A stretch of 48,091 nt of DNA from JBDHRG01 sp039807445 (GCA_039807445.1 JBDHRG010000005.1:1-48091); one strand, 5' to 3'; positions 1-10,309 are shown, numbered from the stretch's first letter. The notes: generated by a model from the letters alone, not told the origin. Numbers and translations are program-made.

Positions 1-334
1 AGTTGTGGCGGTCGTAGACGGTCGATGTCGCCGATATCTTCACCACGTGGCTGAGCACGCGCTCGGCGGTGATCGGGTCGATGCCGAGCTGCGCGAGGCC
101 TGTCCGAAGCGAGCGGCGCAGGTCGTGGGGCGTGAAGGCGTCGAGCGTGCCGAAGGCCTGCGCTTTGGCGGCGGCCTGCAGCGCCTGCTCGAGCCCCGCC
201 ACGGTGATCGCGCCGACCGAACGACGCACGCTCGGCAGCACGTGCGTCTGGTTGGTGCTGGTGGTCCGCAGATCCTCGAGGATCACGAGCGCTTGGCGGT
301 TGAGCGGCACGGCGTGCGGGCGACGGTTCTTCAT
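1..334 (-). pseudogene. tyrosine recombinase (phage-type integrase), C-terminal remnant
   Basis: Read on the minus strand the segment encodes about 111 residues starting MKNRRPHAVPLNRQAL and containing HDLRRSLRTGL and VLSHV. These match the β-strand, the HxxR box and the LSH region of the tyrosine recombinase catalytic domain (phage integrases, XerC/D superfamily). The nucleophilic Tyr would lie just beyond the left window edge. An in-frame TGA at 335-337 directly precedes the ATG, and the arm-binding and core-binding domains of about 250 residues are missing. What lies upstream is instead a transposase scrap on the other strand. The 5' part is therefore lost and the gene is very probably inactive, a relic of an integrated island to the left. 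The domain assignment is firm. Whether the missing part was deleted or displaced by an insertion cannot be told here. Confidence 0.75.
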
Positions 335-340
335 TCAGAG

Positions 341-436
341 TCGGGCTCCATGGATGACTGGGTTAAAGCCCTGGGCGGCGAGGGCATCTCCAGGAGCCAG
401 GTGTCCGAGCTGTGCCAGGCGCTCGATGAGCGGGGA
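341..436 (+). pseudogene. IS256/Mutator-family transposase scrap
   Basis: The plus strand encodes MDDWVKALGGEGISRSQVS followed by ELCQALDE. This resembles the conserved helix of IS256/Mutator transposases (typically VDDLVKALG..GISKSQVS..C..LDE). Only about 30 residues can be aligned; both flanks are unrelated, and no terminal inverted repeat is visible. It directly abuts the truncated integrase, so one rearrangement may have joined the two relics. The assignment rests on a short motif only. Confidence 0.5.
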
Positions 437-620
437 CGCCTGCCCGTTCGACCTGGCCGACGTGCTGCGCGAGGGCTTCATGCCCGAGTGACCCGTCGCG
501 GTCCCGTGGGGCTCTGGCGCAGGGCCGCTCCGCGCCCTTCGGCGACAGCGACAGACAGGCCTTTGCGAGCAGCCTCGACCGCCTGCTGGCGCGCGCGCTG
601 AAACCCTTGAAGACAGCAGT
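437..620. other. gap without recognisable gene
   Basis: Between the transposase scrap and the end of the cyclic-di-GMP gene there is about 180 bp. A short plus-strand reading frame ending with TGA at 633 (…SLDRLLARALKPLKTAVHATP) has native-looking composition but matches nothing I recognise. No RNA gene or clear terminator was seen. Confidence 0.3.
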
Positions 621-3377
621 TCACGCCACGCCATGACCGGCGAGGAAACGCGCCTCGAACACCTCCGGCGGCAGGGGCCTGGCGAACAGGTAGCCCTGGC
701 CGAGGTCGCAGCCGATCTGGTGCAGGAAGCCGCGCTGCTCCTCGGTTTCGACGCCTTCGGCGACCACTTGCAGGCGCAGGCTGTGCGCCAGCGCCACCAC
801 CGCGCGGGTGATCGCGGTGTCGTCGGGGTCGTCCGGGATGTCACGGACGAAGGAGCGGTCGATCTTCAGCACATCGACCGGGAACCCCTTCAGATAGGCG
901 AGCGACGAGTAGCCGGTGCCGAAGTCGTCGACCGCGATGCCGATGCCGAGCTCTTTGAGGCTGCCGAGCACGTCGCGCGCGTGCGCGGGGTCCTGCACCA
1001 TGGTGCTCTCGGTGATCTCGAGCTCGAGGCAGCTCGGGCTCAGCTGCGCCTCGACCAGGATGTCGAACACGTCCCGGTACAGGGACCGGTCGGCGAACTG
1101 GCGCCCCGACAGGTTCACTGCGATCGGAACCGGCCGATGGTCTCGCGCCTGCCAGACACCGGCCTGCAGACAGGCACTGCGCAACACCCAGCGCCCGATC
1201 GGCACGATCAGCCCCGACTGCTCGGCGACCGGGATGAACTGCGCCGGCGGCACCGAACCGCGTTCGGGGTGGTGCCAGCGCAGCAGCACCTCGGCACCGA
1301 CCAGCGCGCCGCTGGCCAGATCGATCTTGGGCTGGTACTCGAGCCGGAACTCGTCGCGCTCGAGCGCGCGGCGCAGGTCCGCCTCGAGCTCGACGCGCTC
1401 GAGCACGCGCGCGTTGATCTCGGCCGAGTAGTACTGGTGCGTGTTGCGGCCCTGATCCTTGGCGCGGTACATCGCGCTGTCGGCGTGTTTGAGCAGGGTG
1501 ACGACGTCTTCGCCGTCCTCGGGGAAGCAGCTGATGCCGATGCTGCCGCCGAGCTCGAACTCGTACCCGTCGAGCGCCAGCGGCCGCTCGAGCTCGGCGA
1601 GCAGGCGCCCGGCGACGCGGTCGACTTCGGGGGTGTCGCGGTAGCCCTCGATCGCGACGACGAACTCGTCGCCGCCGAGCCGCGCCAACAGCTCCGACTC
1701 GCGCACGCAGCCGCGCAGCCGCCGCGCCACGTCGCCCAGCGCGCGGTCGCCGCCGTCGTGGCCCAGCGTGTCGTTGATCCGCTTGAAGCGGTCGAGGTCG
1801 AGCAGCAGCAGCGCCACCGGGCGCTGCTCGCGCGCGGCGCGCTTCAGCGCGTGGTCGAGCTGCTCGGTGAACAGCTCGCGGTTCGGCAGGCCGGTCGGAC
1901 CGTCGGTCAGTGCCAGCTCGCGGATGCGCTCTTCGCTGCGCTTGCGCTCGGTGATGTCCATCACCACCCCCGCAACCGCTTGCACGATCCCGTCGGCATC
2001 GGCTGCGGTTTCGGCGCGCAACTGCACCCAGCGCCGCGGGCCGCCGGGCTGCAGGATGCGGAATTCGGTTTCGAGCGCACCGCCCCCGGCTTCGAGCCGG
2101 GCGAGCCGCTCGCACAGTGCCGGCAAGTCTTCGGGTTCGACGCTCGCGAACGCCTCCTCGACCCGCAGCGGCCGCGGCTCGCAACCGAAGATGCGGTACG
2201 TCTCGTCCGACCAGGCCACGGTGCGCGTCGCCGTGTCGTAGCGCCAGCTGCCGAGGTGCGCGATGCGCTGCGCCTCGGCCAGGCTCGCTTCGCTGGTGCG
2301 CAGCGCTTCGGTGATCCGCTCCGCCAGCCGCCGGGCGCGCGCGTTGGCGGTGGCCGAGGTGCGCAGCAGCAGGAACAGCAGCACGCTGATCAGTCCGCCG
2401 ACGGCCAGCGGCATCAGCGCCCACCCGCTCCAGCCCTCAGCCGTCGTCCGGGGGCCGAACTCGAGCCGCCAGGCGTGGTCGCCGACCTCGAGTCTGTGCT
2501 TGCGCAGCAGCGGCTGCGGCGTCTCGCCCGGGTGGGTGTCGTACAGCGGCTCGGCCGGTTGCAGCCCGGCGCCGCGCCGACCGAGATCGACGATGCGGAT
2601 CCGCATCCGCTCGCGCAGGCTGGCCGGCAGCGCGCTGGCGAACAGGCGGTCGATTTCGACCGCCGCGCCGATGATGCCGGCGAAGGCCGCACGCCGCGCC
2701 TCGAGCATATCGGGCACCGTCCCGCCCCGGTACACCGGCATGCGCCAGGCATAGGTGTGGCCGCTGATCTCCCCCGGCAGCCGCACGCGGCGCGTCGTAA
2801 CCATGTGCCCCGAATCGCGTGCCAGCTCGACCGAGGCGCGCACTTCGGAATCGGCGTACAGGTCTACGCCATGCAGGGATTCGTTGCCTTCCCAGGGCTC
2901 GGTGAAGCTGTAGAGCAGGTATTCGCCGCGCTCGCCCGCCGGCTTCGGCGCGAAGTCGGGGTAGCCTTGCGGGCGCAGGCGGGTGTCGGCACGCACCATC
3001 GCGACGAAACCGTCGAGTTCCGCCCACGGCACCCGCTGTGCGTAGCCGATCATGCGCAGCCCCGGATAGCGCCGCACCAGCTCGAGGCTGTCAACGTAGC
3101 GTTGGAACTCGAGGCGGTCGAGGTCGGGCTGCACCGCGAACAGGCCGCGCAAACCCTGCATCGCGCTGCCGACCGCGTCGACGTAGGCCTCGAGCAGATG
3201 TACGGCATCGCCGGCTTCGTGCTCGAAGCGGTGCCCGCGCTCCCGCTCGAGGCGCTCGGAGTTCCAGCCGTAGATGACGATCGTCAGCAGCAGCCCCAGT
3301 CCGAGCACCACCCAAGCGCCGGTCTGCCGCCGCAGCAAGCCGGCGAGACGGGCGGGAATCGGGGCGAGGCCGGACAT
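621..3377 (-). CDS. membrane CHASE-PAS-GGDEF-EAL cyclic-di-GMP turnover protein
   Basis: A 918-residue sensor for making and breaking the second messenger cyclic-di-GMP. Order of parts: transmembrane helix near residues 20-40, periplasmic CHASE-type sensor domain (about 75-250), second transmembrane helix near 320-342, PAS domain (about 365-480, ending DITERKRSEERI), GGDEF domain (about 485-645) with intact LGGDEFVV, and EAL domain (about 660-905). The EAL signature reads EVL, a common active variant. The other catalytic hallmarks are present: NLSGRQF, ELEITES, DDFGTGYSSL, KIDRSFV and AEGVET. Both a diguanylate cyclase and a phosphodiesterase activity are therefore possible; which one dominates cannot be read from sequence. 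It is monocistronic, next to mobile debris on its 3' side. The external signal sensed by CHASE is unknown. Confidence 0.93.
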   Translation of the reverse strand: MSGLAPIPARLAGLLRRQTGAWVVLGLGLLLTIVIYGWNSERLERERGHRFEHEAGDAVHLLEAYVDAVGSAMQGLRGLFAVQPDLDRLEFQRYVDSLELVRRYPGLRMIGYAQRVPWAELDGFVAMVRADTRLRPQGYPDFAPKPAGERGEYLLYSFTEPWEGNESLHGVDLYADSEVRASVELARDSGHMVTTRRVRLPGEISGHTYAWRMPVYRGGTVPDMLEARRAAFAGIIGAAVEIDRLFASALPASLRERMRIRIVDLGRRGAGLQPAEPLYDTHPGETPQPLLRKHRLEVGDHAWRLEFGPRTTAEGWSGWALMPLAVGGLISVLLFLLLRTSATANARARRLAERITEALRTSEASLAEAQRIAHLGSWRYDTATRTVAWSDETYRIFGCEPRPLRVEEAFASVEPEDLPALCERLARLEAGGGALETEFRILQPGGPRRWVQLRAETAADADGIVQAVAGVVMDITERKRSEERIRELALTDGPTGLPNRELFTEQLDHALKRAAREQRPVALLLLDLDRFKRINDTLGHDGGDRALGDVARRLRGCVRESELLARLGGDEFVVAIEGYRDTPEVDRVAGRLLAELERPLALDGYEFELGGSIGISCFPEDGEDVVTLLKHADSAMYRAKDQGRNTHQYYSAEINARVLERVELEADLRRALERDEFRLEYQPKIDLASGALVGAEVLLRWHHPERGSVPPAQFIPVAEQSGLIVPIGRWVLRSACLQAGVWQARDHRPVPIAVNLSGRQFADRSLYRDVFDILVEAQLSPSCLELEITESTMVQDPAHARDVLGSLKELGIGIAVDDFGTGYSSLAYLKGFPVDVLKIDRSFVRDIPDDPDDTAITRAVVALAHSLRLQVVAEGVETEEQRGFLHQIGCDLGQGYLFARPLPPEVFEARFLAGHGVA

Positions 3378-3597
3378 CGGAAGCGTGCAATCCCTGCGAT
3401 CGGTGGCACCCTGGCCGCCGCAGCGATGCCGTCGGCCATGGCGTGGCCGGACACTTTAACCGCAGCTCCGGCCGGGTTTCCAGTGGCGCCGTGCGACGGC
3501 TTCGCGCGGCCGAGCCCGCCGAGCACCCGCACCGCCGAGCCGGCCATCGGCGGGCTCGTCGCGTTCGGCACCGGCGTCGGCCCGGAAAGGCCGTAGC

Positions 3598-3630
3598 AGA
3601 AAAAAACCCGTCGGCATCCGGCGGGCGAGT
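3598..3630 (-). terminator. intrinsic terminator facing left, with no gene upstream of it
   Basis: Read on the minus strand, a GC-rich hairpin (GCCCGCCGGATGCCGACGGG) runs straight into seven T residues (plus-strand A-run around 3600-3606). This is a textbook Rho-independent terminator. No protein gene on the minus strand ends into it: the next gene to the right is on the plus strand from 3940. It therefore most likely terminates a non-coding transcript. It could alternatively act as a leftover terminator. Confidence 0.7.
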
Positions 3631-3775
3631 CTGACGAGGCATTGCGCCAAGGCCGCTAACGCATCGCGTCATGGGCTGGTTCCCCGACGGCGGCCGCGCC
3701 GCGCTGGGCTCGCGGACCCTCGCGGTCCGCACACGGCGCGCCGGCCGCCGGAGATGATTCGAGCCTAGCCGGCGC
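3598..3775 (-). ncRNA. candidate structured small RNA
   Basis: The minus strand upstream of the orphan terminator folds well. There is a perfect 7-8 bp hairpin GCGGACC-GCGA-GGGTCCGC (about 3711-3730). It is enclosed by a longer stem pairing CGGCGGC and CGCGCC with GGCGCG and GCCGCCG (about 3690-3755). A less structured stretch and the terminator hairpin follow. I do not recognise 6S RNA, SRP RNA, RNase P RNA or tmRNA in it. No convincing promoter was found; a TTGACG lies near 3797-3802 without a good −10. The high GC content makes chance pairing more likely, so this is a candidate only. Confidence 0.35.
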
Positions 3776-3939
3776 CGCAGCGGCGTTTGTCACAGATCGT
3801 CAACCGGATGCCGCATCGCCGGCGGGCTGGCGATGCCCGCCGTCACGGCGCCTCGACTGGACGCCGGTGCGGACCGGCTGGTAATACTGGCCGCGAACAC
3901 GAGCACGGCCCGTGATCGGCCGCCCACCCGGAGGCAAAG

Positions 3940-4704
3940 ATGACCCGCTGTCCGCCACCCGACCACGTCGCGGCCGAGCTGCGCCGGCGGGTCGCCGACA
4001 CCGCACCGCTGACCGGCCCGCGCGCCGCGTGCAAGGCCCGGGGGATCGTCGCGACGCTGGCGCTCGGCCTGGTGCTCGACCGCCACGGCGGCATCGCCGG
4101 ACAGATCGCGGTCAGCGCCTGGGTCTGGGCGCTGTGGGCGTGGCTGCTGCACGACGAGACGCCCGCCTGGCGGCGGGCGCTGGTGCAGGCGACCGCCTTC
4201 GCCACCGCCGCCGAGCTGTTCCTGTCGCTGGTCGAGGGCTGGTACGACTACCGGCTGAACAACGTGCCACCGTTCGTGCCCCCAGGTCACGTGCTGCTGT
4301 TCATGCTCGGCCCGACCTGCGCCCGTCGCCTGCCCGGCTGGCTGGTGTCGGCAGCGCCGGCGGCGGCGCTGGCCTGGGGCGCATACGCGGCGCTCGCCGG
4401 GCTCGGCGGCTTCGACCTTCTGCTGGCGCTGGTCTTCGCCGCCGTCTGGCGCCGCGGCCGCTCGCACGCGCTCTATGCGGCGATGCTGCTGCTGGCGCTG
4501 GGGCTGGAGCTGTGGGGCACCTGGCTCGGCAACTGGACCTGGGCGGCGGTGGTACCGAGCTTCGGACTCGGCACCACCAACCCGCCGCTGCTGATCGGCG
4601 CGCTGTACGGCCTGTTCGACCTGTGGGTGCTGCGCCGCGCCCGGCACCTGCACCGCCGGGCCGGTTTCCCGGCCGGGGCGCCGGCCGCGGCCGAGTCGTA
4701 CTAG
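3940..4704 (+). CDS. multi-pass membrane protein of unknown function
   Basis: A 254-residue protein with about seven hydrophobic segments separated by short Arg-rich loops. Recognisable blocks are EGWYDYRLNNVPPFVPPGH in the middle and ELWGTWLGNWTW with TTNPPLLIGALYGLFD near the C-terminus. Charged and aromatic residues inside predicted membrane segments (E, Y, D, H, W) could form a polar active site or ligand pocket, but I cannot assign a family. It stands just upstream of the M20 peptidase gene. The likely −10 box of that gene overlaps its stop codon, so the two are probably separate transcription units. The start ATG follows a GAGGCAA-like ribosome site. Confidence 0.8.
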   Translation: MTRCPPPDHVAAELRRRVADTAPLTGPRAACKARGIVATLALGLVLDRHGGIAGQIAVSAWVWALWAWLLHDETPAWRRALVQATAFATAAELFLSLVEGWYDYRLNNVPPFVPPGHVLLFMLGPTCARRLPGWLVSAAPAAALAWGAYAALAGLGGFDLLLALVFAAVWRRGRSHALYAAMLLLALGLELWGTWLGNWTWAAVVPSFGLGTTNPPLLIGALYGLFDLWVLRRARHLHRRAGFPAGAPAAAESY

Positions 4705-4707
4705 AAT
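4702..4707 (+). promoter_or_regulatory. candidate −10 box (TAGAAT) for the M20 peptidase gene
   Basis: CTAGAATCG overlaps the stop codon of the preceding gene and lies 35 bp before the ATG at 4743. The leader that follows (CCTTCCGAA, then GACGGAG) closely resembles the leader of the SH3-domain gene near 39217. No good −35 is seen, so an activator or an extended element may be involved. Confidence 0.4.
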
Positions 4708-4742
4708 CGCGCCTTCCGAACCGCACCCGGACGGAGCAGTCC

Positions 4743-7087
<2,345 letters not shown>

Positions 7088-7140
7088 AAGACACTCTGCA
7101 TCAGCACTCGAACCTCGCCCCTCGAGCCTCGGTACTCGAT

Positions 7141-7911
7141 ATGCATGCCGCCTATTACACCGCGTTCAAGACCATCCTGATCAAGGAAGTGCTGCGCTTC
7201 ACGCGCATCTGGATCCAGACCATCCTGCCGCCGGCGGTGACCACCACGCTGTACTTCGTGATCTTCGGCAAGCTGCTCGGCAGCCAGCTGCCGCCGATGG
7301 ACGGCTTCACCTACCCGCAGTACATCGCGCCGGGGCTGATCATGCTGGCGATCATCACCAATTCGTACGCCAACGTGGTGTCGAGCTTCTACGGCTCGAA
7401 GTTCCAGCACAACATCGAGGAAATGCTGGTCGCGCCGATCCCCAACTGGCTGATCCTGGTCGGCTTCGTCGGCGGCGGCGTGGCGCGCGGCGTGGCGGTC
7501 GGCGTGGTGGTCAGCGCGATCGCGCTGGCCTTCACCGACCTGCACGTCACCCACTGGGGCGTGACGCTGGCAGTGGTGGTGCTGACCGCGGCGCTGTTCT
7601 CGCTGGCCGGGCTGATCAACGGCATCTACGCCAAGAGCTTCGACGACATCTCGATCGTGCCGACCTTCGTGCTGACGCCGCTGACTTACCTCGGCGGCAT
7701 CTTCTACTCGATCAACCTGCTGCCCGAGCTGTGGAAGACGGTGTCGCTGGCCAACCCGATCCTGTACATGGTCAACGCCTTCCGCTACGGCATCCTCGGC
7801 GTGTCGGACATCGGCATGGTTGCCGCCTTCGCGATCACGCTGGCCTTCGTCGCCGGGCTGAGCGCCTACGCGCTGTGGCTGCTGGACCGCGGGATCGGCA
7901 TCCGCAACTGA
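7141..7911 (+). CDS. ABC-2 type permease, YadH type
   Basis: A 256-residue integral membrane partner of the upstream ATPase, the usual length for YadH. Six hydrophobic segments; the ABC-2 signature region reads SFDDISIVPTFVLTPLTYLGG followed by FYSINLLP and NPILYMVNAFRYG. ATG at 7141 gives the canonical N-terminus (MHAAYYTAFKTILIKEV). An alternative GTG at 7084 overlaps the ATPase stop and would add 19 residues encoded by the heptad repeats, which I consider unlikely. The pair would form a homodimeric exporter of unknown cargo. Confidence 0.92.
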   Translation: MHAAYYTAFKTILIKEVLRFTRIWIQTILPPAVTTTLYFVIFGKLLGSQLPPMDGFTYPQYIAPGLIMLAIITNSYANVVSSFYGSKFQHNIEEMLVAPIPNWLILVGFVGGGVARGVAVGVVVSAIALAFTDLHVTHWGVTLAVVVLTAALFSLAGLINGIYAKSFDDISIVPTFVLTPLTYLGGIFYSINLLPELWKTVSLANPILYMVNAFRYGILGVSDIGMVAAFAITLAFVAGLSAYALWLLDRGIGIRN

Positions 7912-7974
7912 GGTGCGCCGCCGCCGGTCGGGAGGGGGCGCTTCGCAGCCCGCAGCGGGCTCACAACAGGGAGT

Positions 7975-8313
7975 CTACAGCGCGTCGACGCCGGTCTCGC
8001 CGGTGCGGATGCGGATCGCCTGTTCGAGGTCGAAGACGAAGATCTTGCCGTCGCCGATCTTGCCGGTGTTGGCGGCCTTGGAGATCGCCTCGATCACGCG
8101 CTCGACGATCGCGTCGTCGCAGGCGATCTCGATCTTGACCTTGGGCAGGAAGTCGACCACGTACTCGGCGCCGCGGTACAGCTCGGTGTGGCCTTTCTGC
8201 CGGCCGAAACCCTTGACCTCGGTGACGGTGATGCCCTGCACGCCGATCTCGGACAGCGCCTCGCGCACGTCGTCGAGCTTGAACGGCTTGATGATCGCGG
8301 AAACGAGCTTCAT
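7975..8313 (-). CDS. glnK: PII nitrogen regulatory protein (second copy, downstream of amtB)
   Basis: A 112-residue PII signal protein (GlnB/GlnK). It senses ATP/ADP and 2-oxoglutarate, is uridylylated by GlnD and binds AmtB. The T-loop GHTELYRGAEYVVDF carries the modifiable Tyr51, and the C-terminal signatures GKIGDGKIFVFDL and IRIRTGE are intact. It differs from the first copy at only about 15 positions, mostly in the segment after the T-loop (KIEIACDDAIVERVIEAI against KLELAVDDTMVERAVEAI). A strong terminator separates it from amtB, so it probably has its own promoter (TATAGT near 8361-8366) or depends on read-through. GlnK rather than GlnB is inferred from the amtB linkage. Confidence 0.93.
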   Translation of the reverse strand: MKLVSAIIKPFKLDDVREALSEIGVQGITVTEVKGFGRQKGHTELYRGAEYVVDFLPKVKIEIACDDAIVERVIEAISKAANTGKIGDGKIFVFDLEQAIRIRTGETGVDAL

Positions 8314-8360
8314 CGGTTCTTCTCTCGATCTGGCTGGATAACGGGTCGGGTCTGCGCCGG

Positions 8361-8366
8361 ACTATA
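8361..8366 (-). promoter_or_regulatory. candidate −10 box for the downstream glnK
   Basis: On the minus strand GCGATATAGTCC holds a good TATAGT hexamer about 50 bp before the ATG. It lies between the amtB terminator and glnK, where a separate promoter would be needed. No clear −35 was found. Confidence 0.4.
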
Positions 8367-8401
8367 TCGCAATCGCCGGCGGCCGGCCGTCGCGGTGAAC
8401 G

Positions 8402-8431
8402 AAAAAAGAAGGCGGACACCCGGTGTCCGCC
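8402..8431 (-). terminator. intrinsic terminator after amtB
   Basis: The stem GGCGGACACC/GGTGTCCGCC (8411-8431) is perfectly paired over at least 8 bp. On the minus strand it is followed by TTCTTTTTTC. It lies 40 bp after the amtB stop codon, so it should end most glnK-amtB transcripts before the second PII gene. Confidence 0.85.
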
Positions 8432-8469
8432 CCCTCGCGTGGAACCTGCTTTTTATATGATGATGCAGG

Positions 8470-9795
8470 TCACAGGTTGTATCCGCGCTCGTCGTGCAGG
8501 GCGATGTCCAGCCCCTGCGTTTCCTCCTCCTCGGAGACCCGCAGGCCGATCACGGCATCCACCGCCTTCAGCAGCACGAAGCTGACCGCCGCGGTGTAGA
8601 CGATCGTGAAGCCGGCCCCCTTGATCTGCGTCCAGAGCTGCGCGGCGATGGTGACGCCCTCTGCCAGACCTCGGCCGCCGAGACTGGCATCGGCGAACGC
8701 GCCGGTCAAGACGGCGCCGAGAATACCGCCGACTGCGTGCACGCCGAACACGTCGAGCGAATCGTCGTAGCCGAGCGCACGCTTGAGCCGCGTCGCGGTG
8801 AAGAAGCACACCACGCCCGAAACCAGCCCGAGCAATAGCGCGCCCATCGGTCCGCAGGTACCGGCGGCCGGCGTCACCGCGACCAGCCCGGCGACCGCGC
8901 CCGAAGCGATGCCGAGCACCGAGGGCTTGCCGTGCGCCAGCCACTCGGCAGTCATCCAGCCCAGCGCTGCGGTTGCGGTCGCCACCTGCGTCACCAGCAT
9001 CGCCATGCCGGCCGCACCGTCGGCCGCCACCGCCGAGCCGGCATTGAAGCCGAACCAGCCGACCCACAGCATCGAGGCGCCGATCAGCGTGTAGCCCAGA
9101 CTGTGCGGGGGCATCGCGGTGTGCGGATAGCCCTTGCGCTTGCCCAGCACCAGACAGGCCACCAGCCCGGCGATGCCGGCGTTGATGTGCACCACGGTGC
9201 CGCCGGCGAAGTCGAGCACGCCCCAGTCCCACAGCAGCGCACCGTCGCCGCTCCAGACCATGTGCGCGATCGGCAGGTAGGCAAAGGTGAACCACAGCGT
9301 CATGAAGGCCAACAGCGCCGAGAACTTCATCCGCTCGGCGAAGGCGCCGACGATCAGCGCCGGGGTGATGATCGCGAAGGTCATCTGGAAGGTCGCGAAC
9401 ACCGTCTCGGGGATCGTCAGCGTCAGGCTGTCACGGCCGACGCCGGTCATGAACGCCTTCGTCATGCCGCCGACGAACGAGTACAGGTTGACGGTACCCT
9501 TCTCCATGCCGGTGGTGTCGAAGGCGACGCTGTAGCCGTACAGCACCCACAGCACCGACACCAGCGCGGTGATCGCGAAGCACTGCATCAGCACCGACAG
9601 CACGTTCTTGGCGCGCACCATGCCGCCGTAGAATAGCGCCAGCCCGGGGATGGTCATGAACAGTACCAGCGCGGTCGAAACCAGCATCCACGCGGTGTTG
9701 CCACTGTCGAGCGCGGGCTTGGCGGCCTCTTCGGCGAGCGCCGCGGCCGGGCCCAGCGCCAGCGCGGCAGCGAGGATCTTGTTATTGCGGAGCAT
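8470..9795 (-). CDS. amtB: ammonium transporter
   Basis: A 441-residue Amt/Rh-family ammonium channel of the inner membrane. A cleavable signal peptide (LAAALALGPAAALA) precedes eleven membrane helices. The conserved Amt blocks are visible: FYGGMVRAKN, FAERMKFSALL, the first pore His in GGTVVHINAG, WFGFNAGSA, and the second pore His in DVFGVHAVGGILGAVLTG. The C-terminal tail EEEETQGLDIALHDERGY is the GlnK-docking sequence. It lies 16 bp after the first glnK and is presumably co-transcribed with it under NtrC/σ54. The PII protein would block the channel when ammonium is plentiful. Confidence 0.96.
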   Translation of the reverse strand: MLRNNKILAAALALGPAAALAEEAAKPALDSGNTAWMLVSTALVLFMTIPGLALFYGGMVRAKNVLSVLMQCFAITALVSVLWVLYGYSVAFDTTGMEKGTVNLYSFVGGMTKAFMTGVGRDSLTLTIPETVFATFQMTFAIITPALIVGAFAERMKFSALLAFMTLWFTFAYLPIAHMVWSGDGALLWDWGVLDFAGGTVVHINAGIAGLVACLVLGKRKGYPHTAMPPHSLGYTLIGASMLWVGWFGFNAGSAVAADGAAGMAMLVTQVATATAALGWMTAEWLAHGKPSVLGIASGAVAGLVAVTPAAGTCGPMGALLLGLVSGVVCFFTATRLKRALGYDDSLDVFGVHAVGGILGAVLTGAFADASLGGRGLAEGVTIAAQLWTQIKGAGFTIVYTAAVSFVLLKAVDAVIGLRVSEEEETQGLDIALHDERGYNL

Positions 9796-9811
9796 TGGCG
9801 TTGCCCTCCGA

Positions 9812-10150
9812 TCAGAGCGCCGCGGGACCGGTTTCGCCGGTGCGGATGCGGATGACCTGCCCGAGGTCGAACACGAAGATCTTGCCGTCGCCGATCTTGC
9901 CGGTGTTCGCCGCGCGCGTGATCGCCTCGACCGCGCGCTCGACCATGGTATCGTCCACCGCCAGCTCGAGCTTGACCTTGGGCAGGAAGTCGACCACGTA
10001 CTCGGCGCCGCGGTACAGCTCGGTGTGGCCCTTCTGCCGGCCGAAGCCCTTGACTTCGGTGACGGTCAAACCCTGGACGCCGATCTCGGACAGCGCCTCG
10101 CGCACGTCGTCGAGCTTGAACGGCTTGATGATCGCGGTGATCAGTTTCAT
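9812..10150 (-). CDS. glnK: PII nitrogen regulatory protein (first copy, upstream of amtB)
   Basis: A 112-residue PII protein with T-loop Tyr51 in RGAEYVVDF and the ATP-binding GKIGDGKIFVFDL region intact. It is the first gene of the operon with amtB. The upstream region has a σ54 −24/−12 element and two NtrC boxes, so it should be made only under nitrogen limitation. Its role is to bind and close AmtB and to relay nitrogen status. The ATG at 10148-10150 gives the standard N-terminus MKLITAIIKPFKLDDVREAL. The longer frame upstream reads through the promoter and is not used. Confidence 0.95.
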   Translation of the reverse strand: MKLITAIIKPFKLDDVREALSEIGVQGLTVTEVKGFGRQKGHTELYRGAEYVVDFLPKVKLELAVDDTMVERAVEAITRAANTGKIGDGKIFVFDLGQVIRIRTGETGPAAL

Positions 10151-10192
10151 GAATGCAGCCCCCTTCACGGTCGCGCTTGGCTGCGGTTTTCC

Positions 10193-10210
10193 AAGCACAC
10201 AACGTGCCAG
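10193..10210 (-). promoter_or_regulatory. σ54 promoter of glnK-amtB
   Basis: On the minus strand CTGGCACGTTGTGTGCTT matches the σ54 consensus TGGCACG-N4-TTGC with one mismatch. The GG (−24) and GC (−12) have the required 12-bp spacing. The predicted start is near 10184, about 35 nt before the glnK ATG. The two NtrC boxes lie about 67 and 117 bp upstream of that start. Confidence 0.85.
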
Positions 10211-10242
10211 GTGTCGATTCCGTTGCCGGTTCAGGATATTGC

Positions 10243-10259
10243 CGCACCCTGTCGGTGCA
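10243..10259. promoter_or_regulatory. NtrC-binding box (proximal)
   Basis: GCACC-N5-GGTGC dyad (core 10244-10258), a close match to the NtrC enhancer consensus TGCACC-N5-GGTGCA. Its centre is 50 bp from that of the distal box, close to five helical turns, suiting cooperative binding of NtrC dimers on one face of the DNA. Confidence 0.8.
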
Positions 10260-10292
10260 GGGCGGATATTAATGCACTGTTGAAGAACATGA

Positions 10293-10309
10293 TGCACCTA
10301 AATGGTGCA
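10293..10309. promoter_or_regulatory. NtrC-binding box (distal, perfect dyad)
   Basis: TGCACCTAAATGGTGCA is a perfect TGCACC-N5-GGTGCA palindrome. It lies between the divergent glnK and ubiK genes, about 90 bp from the ubiK start, so an effect on ubiK is conceivable but less likely than on glnK. Confidence 0.85.

Noticed and set aside
633..3596. Open frame of 987 codons on the plus strand opposite the GGDEF-EAL gene
   Set aside because: It is the high-GC antisense shadow of the cyclic-di-GMP gene, rich in Arg, Ala, Gln and His, without any domain.
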